Assembly (NCBI RefSeq): GCF_020524005.1
Contig: NZ_JAIVKK010000001.1
Coordinates: forward strand, 62,001 to 126,000
From: Microbulbifer aggregans
GTDB taxonomy: Bacteria; Pseudomonadota; Gammaproteobacteria; Pseudomonadales; Cellvibrionaceae
Length of the DNA: 64,000 nt
Direction: 5' to 3'
Part shown: positions 44,649-52,888 of the stretch, one piece after another
How positions within the stretch are numbered: the first letter of the stretch is position 1
Layout: each line of letters begins with the position of its first letter
Made by a program: the position numbers and the translations under genes
Notes under the pieces: generated by a model
What the model was told of the DNA's origin: nothing
The model's database searches: none
Seen by the model: the letters and a program-made list of their open reading frames with translations, nothing else

Positions 44649-44711
44649 CTCTTTTCTCTTTTCTCTTTTCTCTTTTCTCTTTTCTCTTTTCTCTTTTCTC
44701 TTTTCTCTTTT
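44649..44711. repeat. Heptanucleotide tandem repeat (CTCTTTT)x9
   Basis: Nine uninterrupted copies of a 7-bp unit lie between the convergent ends of the TonB receptor and the adenosine kinase gene. The tract is purine/pyrimidine-biased (all C/T on the + strand) and prone to slippage. It lies in no reading frame or promoter that I can identify, so a phase-variation role is doubtful. Confidence 0.95.
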
Positions 44712-44939
44712 CCCGCTTCGCGTGCTCGCGACTCGTTATTGGCGCCGTAAATGAGGGTGGTAACCTTGATCCATTACTGATGCGTTGCTGATTCCTCAAA
44801 GGGATTGGTTACTGTCAGGGGGCGAAGTTGGGTGAGCGAGTGGCAGAGAGTTTGGAAGGAGGGGAGTGGGACGGATGCCTCTTGATGGGAAGCGGGAGGC
44901 ATTACTATTGCTGATAGTATTACCTCCGGCAATTTATGG

Positions 44940-45941
44940 TCAGGCTGGCATCGGTACCTGTAAGATTTCCTGATGTTGTTCCGCCCGGAGGCGTGGCCCG
45001 AACTGGGAAACCACTTTGCCGGCTGCGCGGTTGGCAAGCATCGCCGCCTGCTCAAAGTCATGTCCGTGGGTAATGGCGAACAGGAACGCGCCCGCGAACA
45101 TATCCCCGGCGCCGTTGGTATCAAGCGCTGAGACCGGTTCTGAACCCACTCTCACGGTTTTTGTTCCGTCGTAGACAAGCGCTCCTTCGGCACCCAAAGT
45201 AATGGCAAAACACTTGGCGTATTGCTTCAGTTTCTCGGCGGCCGCCTCAATTGTTTGTGCGTCGGTAAAATCCATGGCTTCGTCCCGGTTGCAGAACAAT
45301 AGATCCACTTGCTCTCCGATCATTTCCAATAGACCTTCGCGGAAAAACTGCACCATGCCGGGATCCGAAAGGCTGAGCGCCACCCGGGTCTTATTGGCGC
45401 GGGCAATTTGCGCAGCCTCAATGGCAGCAGCACGACCGGTTTCCGAGGTCACCAGGTAGCCTTCGAGGTAAAGATATTCAGATGCTGCAATCGCTTCCCC
45501 ATGGAGCTCTGCGGTGGACAGGGTTTCGCTGATGCCCAGATAGGTGACCATGGTACGTTCGGCATCGGGGGTGATCATTACCAGGCATTTGCCGGTATCA
45601 CCCATTTCTCGAAACAGCGTGCGATGATAGTTGACGCCGGCACTCTCGAGATCATTGAGGTAGAAATCGCCGTTCTCGTCTGCCGCCACTTTACAGCTAT
45701 AGAAAGTGTCCGCACCAAAATAACTTGCGGCGATGATCGTATTGGCGGCTGAGCCGCCACTGGCCCGTTTGGCGGCCACGAGATGGCCCTCGAGTTGTGA
45801 CAGCAACTGTTGCTGGCGTGCGCTGTCGGCCAGCGTCATCAGGCCTTTGTCCACCTGCAGGGTCTTGAGATCCTGATCCGACACTTCGATTTCCGTATCG
45901 ACCAGGGCAGCGCCCAGGCCATAAACGTGATATTTGTTCAT
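44940..45941 (-). CDS. PfkB-family adenosine kinase
   Basis: 333 aa ribokinase-fold sugar/nucleoside kinase. It has the substrate motif 'KRASGGSAANTIIAASYFG', the ATP site and catalytic base in 'ALDTNGAGDMFAGAFLFA' and 'CNRDEAMDFT'. PfkB proteins of this subgroup next to SAM-cycle genes are adenosine kinases, converting the adenosine released by AhcY to AMP. It is the last gene of the leftward methyl-cycle operon, overlapping the upstream gene by 4 bp (ATGA). A short C-rich spacer and the CTCTTTT repeat follow. Confidence 0.87.
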   Translation of the reverse strand: MNKYHVYGLGAALVDTEIEVSDQDLKTLQVDKGLMTLADSARQQQLLSQLEGHLVAAKRASGGSAANTIIAASYFGADTFYSCKVAADENGDFYLNDLESAGVNYHRTLFREMGDTGKCLVMITPDAERTMVTYLGISETLSTAELHGEAIAASEYLYLEGYLVTSETGRAAAIEAAQIARANKTRVALSLSDPGMVQFFREGLLEMIGEQVDLLFCNRDEAMDFTDAQTIEAAAEKLKQYAKCFAITLGAEGALVYDGTKTVRVGSEPVSALDTNGAGDMFAGAFLFAITHGHDFEQAAMLANRAAGKVVSQFGPRLRAEQHQEILQVPMPA

Positions 45942-46552
45942 TGGGTTTTCTCTTCCGTCACCAGTGACGTTCGCTCAATGGCAGGGTGGTGCTTCGTCAC
46001 CAGCTTCATATAGCAGTGCCCGGCAAAGCGCTCCGGCACATCCAGCGGCGTTTCCAGTACCGGCAGCTGCCAGTCTTCACCGTCAGTATCCAGTGGGGTG
46101 CAGAGCCAGGATGGACCATCCTTTTGAGCGAGTGGCGTTAGCCCCGGAGGCTCTATCCCGCCAAGCAGGTACTTCTGCAATGCAGGGAGTGGCACGACCG
46201 GCTCGCCATCGGGTGCACCGAATGTAGCCGCGAGAGCGGCACCGGACTTGAGTTTCAGCCACAGCTCGCCGTTTGGCTCACCATCCTGCCCAAGGCATTC
46301 CAGGGCGTGAACATCCAGGACGCCCTCGGAGAGGGCGGGTTTACACAGGATGAAAGCGGTGTAACTGTCCGGTGTGTGTTCCGGCATGGGAAGCTGTTGC
46401 TGAAAGCAGGTATTCAGATCATCCAGTACAGCGGTATCCACATGATCCCGGTATACGTGCACCCGCACCTCACTCGGACTCAATGGGACGGCGGGGTTAA
46501 GGCGCAGCTGTAACCATCGGACCTGTGCCTGAAGCGTATCGTATGGGTGCAC
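45938..46552 (-). CDS. Unknown protein linked to MetE-like gene
   Basis: 204 aa, no signal peptide or membrane segment and no family recognised. It is acidic and proline-rich, with 'PERFAGHCYMKLVTKHHP' near the C-terminus as its only conspicuous His/Cys cluster. A GTG start at 46,552 is supported by a near-perfect CGGAGG 5-7 bp upstream. It is wedged between the MetE-like gene (13 bp away) and adenosine kinase (4-bp overlap), so it is probably an accessory to folate-independent methionine synthesis. It does not look like the DUF1852 (MesX) partner known for MesD. Confidence 0.65.
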   Translation of the reverse strand: MHPYDTLQAQVRWLQLRLNPAVPLSPSEVRVHVYRDHVDTAVLDDLNTCFQQQLPMPEHTPDSYTAFILCKPALSEGVLDVHALECLGQDGEPNGELWLKLKSGAALAATFGAPDGEPVVPLPALQKYLLGGIEPPGLTPLAQKDGPSWLCTPLDTDGEDWQLPVLETPLDVPERFAGHCYMKLVTKHHPAIERTSLVTEEKTQ

Positions 46553-46565
46553 AAAAACCTCCGGT

Positions 46566-47678
46566 TTAGCCGAACTGGTTTCTCAGGGACGCAGCCGCGA
46601 GACACATGGAATTGATTTTCCGGAAGGCAAAATCCCGCTCCAGGAACCACATGCCGCAATCCGGCGCGAGGCTGATTCGTTCCTTGGGCACAACTTCCAT
46701 GGCATCGATCACCAGCTTGCGAATCGATTCAATCTCCTCGACTTCCCCTTGCGGATCCAGGTTGAGTACACCGATGGCTACCAGTTTGGTCCCGACGGAC
46801 TGCAGGAAGTCCGGAGTGTGGCCTGGCTGGGCGTATTCCGTGTGAATGGCGTCGATATCCGATTCCGCGATAAGGGATACCGCTTTCGGATAAATGGGGC
46901 TCGGTTCTTTCAGGGCGATATTTTTGGAATAGCCATAGCAGACGTGTACAGAAGTCATGCAATCAACACCGCGAACCATACGGTTAATCGCCTCCACGGC
47001 AAAATCCTGACACTGACTGTAACGGAAATGCACTTCGGGTTCGTCAATCTGGATCAGGTCCACACCGGCTGCCGCCAGTGCTTTCAATTCCTGATTCAGC
47101 GCATCGGCAATGGCGAAACACAGTGAGGCCTGATCCGTATAGATACCGGTATCAACCAGGCGATAGGACAGGGTGACCGGGCCTATCACGGTGATTTTGC
47201 TGCGTTTGGCCGCGTAGCGTTTCAGGAACGGAATATCACTGGCAACCATCGGTCCAGGCCAGCGGATCTTTTCCCGAACCGCCGGGAACAGAACCTTGTG
47301 GGCCTGCTTGGGCTCATCGTCCTTTTGCAGATCGGCACCCACATTGGTGGCCTTCTGCTTCATTTTCAGGTACTCGGTAATGTCGTTGTGAAAGTTGGTG
47401 AATTCCGCCGGATTATCCTGGTCGATCCCCTGCAGATTGTAGAAATGACCACTGAAGGTCTGGCGGCGAACCTCGCCATCCGTCGCGAATGTCATACCGG
47501 CCATATTCTGGTCGTAGATGGCGAGGCGCACGGCATCGTCGATTGCTGCGGGCAGCAGTTCTTTATCGACATTCCACCAGGTGCCTTCCTTCTGGTAGAC
47601 CTTGTCATGGTCGGCCAGCCATCTTGGTTTTACGTAGCTGCCTACCAGCTGGGTCGGAAACAGGTCTGTCTTCCACAT
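46566..47678 (-). CDS. MetE C-terminal-like zinc methyltransferase (core methionine synthase type)
   Basis: 370 aa, equivalent to the C-terminal catalytic half of cobalamin-independent methionine synthase with no N-terminal MetE domain. The Zn ligands appear complete: His-x-Cys in 'TSVHVCYGY', Glu in 'AIHTEYAQPG' and Cys in 'LAPDCGMW'. 'TQLVGSYVKPRWL' and 'QIDEPEVHFRYSQ' are further family marks. Core-type proteins make methionine from homocysteine using a methyl donor other than folate, or act in demethylation. Start MWKTDLF at 47,678 has GAGG upstream. It closes the methyl cycle formed with MetK and AhcY; the methyl donor is unknown. Confidence 0.85.
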   Translation of the reverse strand: MWKTDLFPTQLVGSYVKPRWLADHDKVYQKEGTWWNVDKELLPAAIDDAVRLAIYDQNMAGMTFATDGEVRRQTFSGHFYNLQGIDQDNPAEFTNFHNDITEYLKMKQKATNVGADLQKDDEPKQAHKVLFPAVREKIRWPGPMVASDIPFLKRYAAKRSKITVIGPVTLSYRLVDTGIYTDQASLCFAIADALNQELKALAAAGVDLIQIDEPEVHFRYSQCQDFAVEAINRMVRGVDCMTSVHVCYGYSKNIALKEPSPIYPKAVSLIAESDIDAIHTEYAQPGHTPDFLQSVGTKLVAIGVLNLDPQGEVEEIESIRKLVIDAMEVVPKERISLAPDCGMWFLERDFAFRKINSMCLAAASLRNQFG

Positions 47679-47807
47679 TTGGGTATACCTCGCTCTAGCT
47701 GACCGTCGTGCGGCCGTTATTTTTTTTGAGGGGTGCAACCTGTCCCACTCCTTTGTCACATTGAGAGGGCGGGCAGGGTGCCGATAGGTCGGCGCGCCTT
47801 CCTTGGC

Positions 47808-48053
47808 TCAGGATTCAGTAGCGGCGCTGACGAAGCGATCGTGCTCTTCAATTGAAGGCAGGTCGCCTGCAGCCACGCCAAGCCACTTGTCGCCTTCCTC
47901 CGGAAGCATCACCGGGATGCCTTCAACGATGGGGTACTGGCGGCCGCAATCGCTGCAGCCCAGCCAGTCGTTTTTCACTTCTGTGAGTACGCCCTTGTTA
48001 TTGCGGGTGCAGTGGGGGCAGCGCAGGATGTCGATGTAATTTTGAGTATTCAT
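47808..48053 (-). CDS. Trm112-like zinc-ribbon protein
   Basis: 81 aa. Two Cys pairs, 'LRCPHC' and 'LGCSDCGRQYPIVEGIPVML', make the Trm112/YcaR-type zinc ribbon. In eukaryotes and archaea Trm112 is an obligate activator of several SAM-dependent methyltransferases; bacterial short homologues are common, with unknown roles. A strong GGGAGAG ribosome site supports the start at 48,053, and a longer upstream frame overlaps the MFS gene. Co-location with a class I methyltransferase and methyl-cycle enzymes makes a methyltransferase-partner role plausible. Confidence 0.82.
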   Translation of the reverse strand: MNTQNYIDILRCPHCTRNNKGVLTEVKNDWLGCSDCGRQYPIVEGIPVMLPEEGDKWLGVAAGDLPSIEEHDRFVSAATES

Positions 48054-48090
48054 GGTCTCTCTCCCGTTATGGGTATTGCATTGAAATCGG

Positions 48091-49500
48091 TTATGCCTGA
48101 GCGGGGATTCCGGTGTCTGGCTCGGCTTCTGCACCGGCTTGCAGGCCTTCGATGGTGACGTTGCGCACCACCAGGAAGCTGAATACAACCATCAGTGCTT
48201 GCAGGACAAAAATGAGTGCAAAGGCAAGGTTGGCTGTCAATACTTCGCTCTCCACCAGCAGAGAGTAGAGGCACCCGCTGACGGTAAAAGAGAGGAAGAG
48301 ACCGATGACTTGCCCGAGGCTCCAGAGTCCCAGATAGCGGCTCTCCTGACCTTCAACGGTCATGTCCGCCATAAAACTGATGGACGGGAATACAAGCAAG
48401 CCGAGGGCGAATGCGCTGTAGCAGTAGAAAACATTGAACAGCGTCAGGTTCTGCAGCCAGGCCGCCCAAGCGAGAAGGGCGAAGCCGATAATGGACAGAG
48501 TGGCGCCGATGGCCATCAGGCGCTTACCGAAATCCATTGGCAGGGTTTTCTCGTTTTCGACAGAAAGCCCCGCTGCTTTTTTGGCCTGCAGGCGTTTCTT
48601 GGCCGTGACGCCCACGAAAATGCCACACGCGGCCATGCCCAGGGTCTGGATGCCGTTGTAGAAGCGCTGGTAGATGGTGGATTCGCCTGCAGGAAGCCCG
48701 AACAGGTCATCGGCCCACAGCTCCTGCAGCATGTCCTGCAGGAAGACTGAGAGCAGGGAGAAAATGATGAAAACAAAGAACAGCATGGCCTGACGGTTGT
48801 AAGTCAGTACAGCCATGGATTCTTTTATCGGTTCCAGCAGTTTCACGGGTTTCGGCGGATTGGTTTTTATCTCCTGAAGTTGATCCTTGTTGAGTGGTGT
48901 TTCCAGCTTTACCAATCCCAGGATAGTGATGCTGATCATCACGATTGGTGTGAGGTTGTAGAGACCCTGCATGGCTTCCAGGCTGTAAACCGGCATCAGG
49001 ATGCCAAACACCCAGGCCCAACCGGCCATCGCCAGCGCCTGTACGGTCCAGGTAAGCGTGACAACCCGGGAGCGACTCTCTTTGGTGGTGACATCGTTCA
49101 ACAGGTCGAGGAACACATTGGCCTGCATGGCGATGCAGATACCAAAGGCGCAGAACAACAGCAGGCAGTAAAAATAGGCGAGGCCACTGCCTGCCTGCAT
49201 GTCCACCAGCACACCAGGCATCAGCGGAAACGCGCAGCTGCCGAGGAGGGTGCCCAGGAGCATATAGGGGGTGCGGCGGTAGCCCAAGATTGGCCAGCGT
49301 TCGCACATGCGGCCGATAATTGGCTGGATGGGGCCAAACAGGGTGTAAACACCGATCAGCAATGAGATGATCGCTGCGGGCAGCCCCATTTCAATAATGG
49401 CGATGCGGTTGAAGCTCGTCACCACCATGCAAAAGCTCCAGGCGATGGCGATTTTCTGCAGGGTAAACTGCAACTTCGCCTGACCTTCACTCACTTTCAT
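48091..49500 (-). CDS. MFS transporter, PucC/BCD-like (1)
   Basis: 469 aa with 12 hydrophobic segments. The N-terminal half reads 'FNRIAIIEMGLPAAIISLL', 'GRMCERWPILGYRRTPYMLLG', then a Cys-rich helix ('FYCLLLFCAFGICIAMQAN'). This matches the LNRxMIVELG...LGWRRxPYxxxG pattern of the bacteriochlorophyll-delivery (PucC/LhaA) branch of MFS proteins rather than drug or sugar carriers. No photosynthesis genes are present in the window. It may bind or move a (bacterio)chlorophyll-like or other hydrophobic tetrapyrrole. Encoded beside a paralogue and a methyltransferase. Confidence 0.78.
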   Translation of the reverse strand: MKVSEGQAKLQFTLQKIAIAWSFCMVVTSFNRIAIIEMGLPAAIISLLIGVYTLFGPIQPIIGRMCERWPILGYRRTPYMLLGTLLGSCAFPLMPGVLVDMQAGSGLAYFYCLLLFCAFGICIAMQANVFLDLLNDVTTKESRSRVVTLTWTVQALAMAGWAWVFGILMPVYSLEAMQGLYNLTPIVMISITILGLVKLETPLNKDQLQEIKTNPPKPVKLLEPIKESMAVLTYNRQAMLFFVFIIFSLLSVFLQDMLQELWADDLFGLPAGESTIYQRFYNGIQTLGMAACGIFVGVTAKKRLQAKKAAGLSVENEKTLPMDFGKRLMAIGATLSIIGFALLAWAAWLQNLTLFNVFYCYSAFALGLLVFPSISFMADMTVEGQESRYLGLWSLGQVIGLFLSFTVSGCLYSLLVESEVLTANLAFALIFVLQALMVVFSFLVVRNVTIEGLQAGAEAEPDTGIPAQA

Positions 49501-49532
49501 TTCAATTCACCTTTTGAATAAATTGACATTGG

Positions 49533-50906
49533 CTAGCCGAGATCCGCGGCCATGGCATTGCTGAGTCCATCTTTGCTGATGCGTTTATGGAAGTTTTCTG
49601 CGTTGATCTGCCAAAGGAAGTAGAGACTGTACAGACTGACGAAACCCTCTACCGTAAAGATGATGGCGAACCCATCGGACGCAGCGAACAGGCCACTTTC
49701 AATCAGTGAGGTCACCATTTGCCCGCCGGCCATGGATGCGAGACCGCTAGCAAAGGCAATCGCAAATCCCCAGAGCCCTATATAGGCGCCGCGCTCATTG
49801 TCAGTGGTGAACTCCATCATAGTGGTCAGGGTGCCGACCAGTGCGAATCCGTTGCAAAAGCCCATGGCAACCAGTGAATAATTGACGATGGTCGCTTCGG
49901 CCATATAGGCACCATAGGCGAGGGCGAACATTGATAGCCCTATGCCGCTGATGCCAAACGTGATCGCGCTGATCTTGGAAATTCCTCCGCGGAAAACGAG
50001 CGCGCCCATCAGGAACATGCCGACAATGGCTCCGCTGCCCCATATTTGCTGGAAGCGACCTGTTTCACCAACGGTCATCCCGAGTACATCCGCGCCGAAT
50101 ACCTCGAGGATGTTGTCCTGAAGGCTATAGCCGAACATGAACAGGAAAATAAAGCAGAAGAAATTTCTTACCGTACGGTTCGTGATGACGTCAATAGTGA
50201 AGTCCTTGAGGCTGGAATGCTCCTCTGCCTCCAGCTTTCCACCATTCGGCATGACATCTCCCGGCTTACGGCGTTTCTCGACACCGAGCAACCCCAGTAA
50301 TGTAGTGACGCCAACCACTGGTATGGATAGCAGATACAGCGAGCGCATCGTCTGCTCGTCGTAGGTTGGCATGTAGCCGCGGATAAATTGGAGTGATGCG
50401 ATCATGCCAATGATCAGCATGGTCCAGATCAGTGCCGTTACCAGGCCTCGGCTGCGCTCGGGGATTACCTCTGCAACCAGGGCCAGGTGGTTGGCACCGG
50501 CCATCGCGAACCCGATACCAAACAGTACGAGCACCAGGAAGGCAGCTATGTATGTAATGTACGGAATTGTCAGGCCGAACAGCTCATCGGGAGCCTGGGA
50601 CATTGGCACCACGATGTAAGGCAATACAGCGACTGCCGCTGCTGAGAGCAGCATCCCGATTAGAACGTATGGTGTACGGTGCATACCGAACAGCGGAACA
50701 CGATCTGCCAGCCGGCCAAGGACGACCCCAAAGGGTGAAAGAAAGTGGTAAAGCCCCAGGAGACTGGTTATGACAACTGCCGTGATACCAAGTTCGTAAA
50801 TGGAAATACGGTTGAAATTACTGGTCAGAATTGCAAAAAGCCAGCCAGCAGCTGCACGTGGTAATGTTAATTGAAAGGCCCTCAAGACCAGTAGGAACCT
50901 GTCCAT
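49533..50906 (-). CDS. MFS transporter, PucC/BCD-like (2)
   Basis: 457 aa, paralogous to the next gene. 'NFNRISIYELGITAVVITSLLGLYHFLSP' (split over residues 30-58), 'GRLADRVPLFGMHRTPYVLIG' and 'FAMAGANHLALVAEVIPERSRG' again resemble PucC-type proteins. A cytoplasmic loop between helices 6 and 7 ('RKPGDVMPNGGKLEAEEHSS') is hydrophilic as usual. Two such proteins in tandem could form a heteromer. It lies 80 bp downstream of the methyltransferase. The function is inferred only from the family; PucC assists light-harvesting pigment assembly in phototrophs. Confidence 0.78.
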   Translation of the reverse strand: MDRFLLVLRAFQLTLPRAAAGWLFAILTSNFNRISIYELGITAVVITSLLGLYHFLSPFGVVLGRLADRVPLFGMHRTPYVLIGMLLSAAAVAVLPYIVVPMSQAPDELFGLTIPYITYIAAFLVLVLFGIGFAMAGANHLALVAEVIPERSRGLVTALIWTMLIIGMIASLQFIRGYMPTYDEQTMRSLYLLSIPVVGVTTLLGLLGVEKRRKPGDVMPNGGKLEAEEHSSLKDFTIDVITNRTVRNFFCFIFLFMFGYSLQDNILEVFGADVLGMTVGETGRFQQIWGSGAIVGMFLMGALVFRGGISKISAITFGISGIGLSMFALAYGAYMAEATIVNYSLVAMGFCNGFALVGTLTTMMEFTTDNERGAYIGLWGFAIAFASGLASMAGGQMVTSLIESGLFAASDGFAIIFTVEGFVSLYSLYFLWQINAENFHKRISKDGLSNAMAADLG

Positions 50907-50986
50907 AAAATGCCCTTAGGTTAATAATCGTTATTAGAATATTTGTCGCAAGGCGACAGGGGCTAAACCTCAACCACCGGTATGGA

Positions 50987-51787
50987 CTACTTGCCGATGC
51001 CTGTAATCGGATACAGGTGGAACTCCCACTTCACATCTTCAACCGCGTGGATATCGTCAAAATGTGACTCAGCCCAGGGGCGAACCTTAGCCATAAGGGC
51101 ATTGATCTGTTCCCTTGTCAGGCTCCAGGTTTCATTGTGTATCCCGTTCTCCATTCGCTCGAGGATTTCGGCTACGGAAACTTTTTCGACCCAGCTGCAC
51201 GCAACGATCGGACGAGTCATCTGTCCGCCGAGCTTCTGAATTTCCTGGAATAGAGCTGGACCAGCCGCGTCGGTAGGGTGCATTTCAGGGGCAATGTCCA
51301 GGGTGAACATACGGGACTGGCTTCTGAGCTGGCCTGCACCAGACTCTTCGTCGAGGACATCGCGGCCGATGATAAAGGTACCGTCCGGCTTCAGGACACG
51401 TGCGGCTTCTTTCAGTGCATCCCGCCAGAATTTAATCTGGTGTAATACGTTGGTGGTGATCACCGCATCGAATGTGTTGGTGGCAAATGGTGTTTGCAAA
51501 ACGGTGCCAACGGTTTGTCGAGCAGGGATGTTGCGATCCTCTGCCAACTTCTTTGAGGCCTTGAGCATGTGATGCTCAATATCCATTGCAATCATGTCAG
51601 TATGCGCAGCAATCGGGACGGAAATTCGCCCGGCTCCACCACCGAAATCCATGATCTTTGCGCCTTCGCCGACGAGTTCGGCAGCCGATTGGCCAAGCGC
51701 GGCCGCAGCATCGAGAGGAATATTATTGATGTCGTTGTAGATTGCTGCGATCTCTACATAAGACATTTCATTATATGCTTTGCTCAT
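50987..51787 (-). CDS. Class I SAM-dependent methyltransferase
   Basis: 266 aa. The SAM-binding motif I is 'AKIMDFGGGAGRISVPIA', the acidic end of strand 2 is 'MIAMDIEHHMLKAS', and motif IV/post-motif read 'FDAVITTNVLHQI' and 'ARVLKPDGTFIIGRD'. The N-terminal 'MSKAYNEMSYVEIAAIYNDIN' is a helical cap. I chose MSKAYN at 51,787, with GGGAG 6 bp upstream, because the longer frame (to 51,904) would run through an operator-like palindrome. First gene of the seven-gene methyl-cycle operon; acceptor substrate unknown, with a pigment-type or other small molecule favoured by the neighbours. Confidence 0.88.
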   Translation of the reverse strand: MSKAYNEMSYVEIAAIYNDINNIPLDAAAALGQSAAELVGEGAKIMDFGGGAGRISVPIAAHTDMIAMDIEHHMLKASKKLAEDRNIPARQTVGTVLQTPFATNTFDAVITTNVLHQIKFWRDALKEAARVLKPDGTFIIGRDVLDEESGAGQLRSQSRMFTLDIAPEMHPTDAAGPALFQEIQKLGGQMTRPIVACSWVEKVSVAEILERMENGIHNETWSLTREQINALMAKVRPWAESHFDDIHAVEDVKWEFHLYPITGIGK

Positions 51788-51846
51788 GGCGGCTCCCGCT
51801 TCAGCTTTATTGTGTTTTAAGAACCTTAGCGCAGAACAGTTTTCAT

Positions 51847-51896
51847 TTATATCGAAGTTTTTTGATATAGATCGCTGTTTTTGACTTATATCAAGC
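51847..51896. promoter_or_regulatory. Operator-like near-palindromes upstream of methyltransferase operon
   Basis: TATATCGAAG...TTTTTTGATATA (51,847-51,869) is an imperfect inverted repeat, with another TATATCAA half-site at 51,888-51,895. The ATATC/GATAT arms resemble the perfect palindrome before metK, suggesting a common regulator of the methyl-cycle genes. Confidence 0.45.
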
Positions 51897-52149
51897 TGCT
51901 CCATTTATCTTGCTTCAGGGGCAACATTGGTCATCCCTGGATTTCTTTCATGCCTGAACTCATTAGGTAATAAGAGAAGCCTAATCCTTTTGTTTCTACT
52001 ATTTATATTTCTTCAGTTTCTCGGGGATGACGAAGCGTTGATACGGGGGGTATTTTAAGGGGGGCAGTGATTTCTTATCGAATTGACTGCTCAGCTCAGC
52101 TCAGCTTTGATCGAGTTCGAGTCGTCGGTATGGTGGCAGAGTGCTTGGG

Positions 52150-52425
52150 GGAGGATGGAATCAAAAAACACTTGGGTGTTTTTTGACCCTTCGGGCTCGC
52201 GTTGCTCGGCCTTAACTCGCTGGCGCGAGTTAATCGAACCTGGGAGGTTCGTCTGCCGCTAGAGCTTGGCATATAGGAACAGGCATGGCAGTGCGGTTCC
52301 GGGAGGATGGACTCAAAAAACACTTGGGTGTTTTTTGCCCCTTCGGGCTCGCTCTGCTCGGTCTTAACTCGCTGCGCGAGTTAATCGAACCTGGGAGGTT
52401 CGTCCACCGCCCGAACTTGCCATAC
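52150..52425. repeat. Two direct copies of a ~124-bp structured element
   Basis: Copies at about 52,150-52,274 and 52,302-52,425 are nearly identical. Each contains, in order, an AAAAAACAC/GGTGTTTTTT hairpin, CCCTTCGGG, a TTAACTCGC/GCGAGTTAA hairpin and GAACCT-GGG-AGGTTC. They lie immediately 3' (in the minus-strand sense) of tRNA-Arg and its terminator, so they may be duplicated tRNA-operon tails. The rest of 51,900-52,150 has no gene that I can see. Confidence 0.85.
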
Positions 52426-52461
52426 AAAAAAAGCCCGATCCTTTCGGATCGGGCTTTTTTT
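52425..52461 (-). terminator. Terminator of tRNA-Arg (bidirectional)
   Basis: AGCCCGATCC-TTTC-GGATCGGGCT flanked by seven A's and seven T's, a strong hairpin that terminates in either direction and is placed right after the minus-strand tRNA-Arg. Confidence 0.9.
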
Positions 52462-52464
52462 GTA

Positions 52465-52541
52465 TGGCGCGCTCGGGAGGATTCGAACCTCCGACCGCCT
52501 GGTTCGTAGCCAGGTACTCTATCCAGCTGAGCTACGAGCGC
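52465..52541 (-). tRNA. tRNA-Arg (anticodon ACG)
   Basis: Full cloverleaf on the minus strand: acceptor GCGCTCG/CGAGCGC, D-arm GCTC...GAGT, anticodon arm CCTGG-CTACGAA-CCAGG with anticodon ACG, T-arm GGAGG-TTCGAAT-CCTCC, discriminator G, encoded CCA. Looks like an ordinary chromosomal gene with its own terminator. Confidence 0.95.
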
Positions 52542-52888
52542 GTTGAGGCCGCGAACAATACGGATTCATCCGTTGGAGGTCAAGTGGAATTTTCAAAAAA
52601 ATATAGAAATCAGTCGGTTAGGGACCAATCGGCCGATTGGTGGTTGGCTCTGGCGCGTATTTGGGGGCTGCCAGAGGGTTACCCCGCCCGGTGCCATGAA
52701 CAGCGCTAGACTGAAAGTAGGGAAGGGGCGACGTAAGCAGGTAGGGCTGCCGGTCAGTTGATGATTGGGGCCATGATAGTGGTATCAGGTGCCAATCGTC
52801 GCATGCCTTCCCCTGATTATGGAGTTTTCCGGGACGTTCCCTGCATATAATCAGGGCTGATTTGGGTGCCAAACAGGGTAGTAGGCTT

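Noticed and set aside
44641-44720. CRISPR array
   Set aside because: The repeat is a spacerless 7-bp microsatellite, and no cas genes are present.
48091-50906. Photosynthesis gene cluster suggested by PucC-like proteins
   Set aside because: No bch, crt, puf or puh genes in the window.
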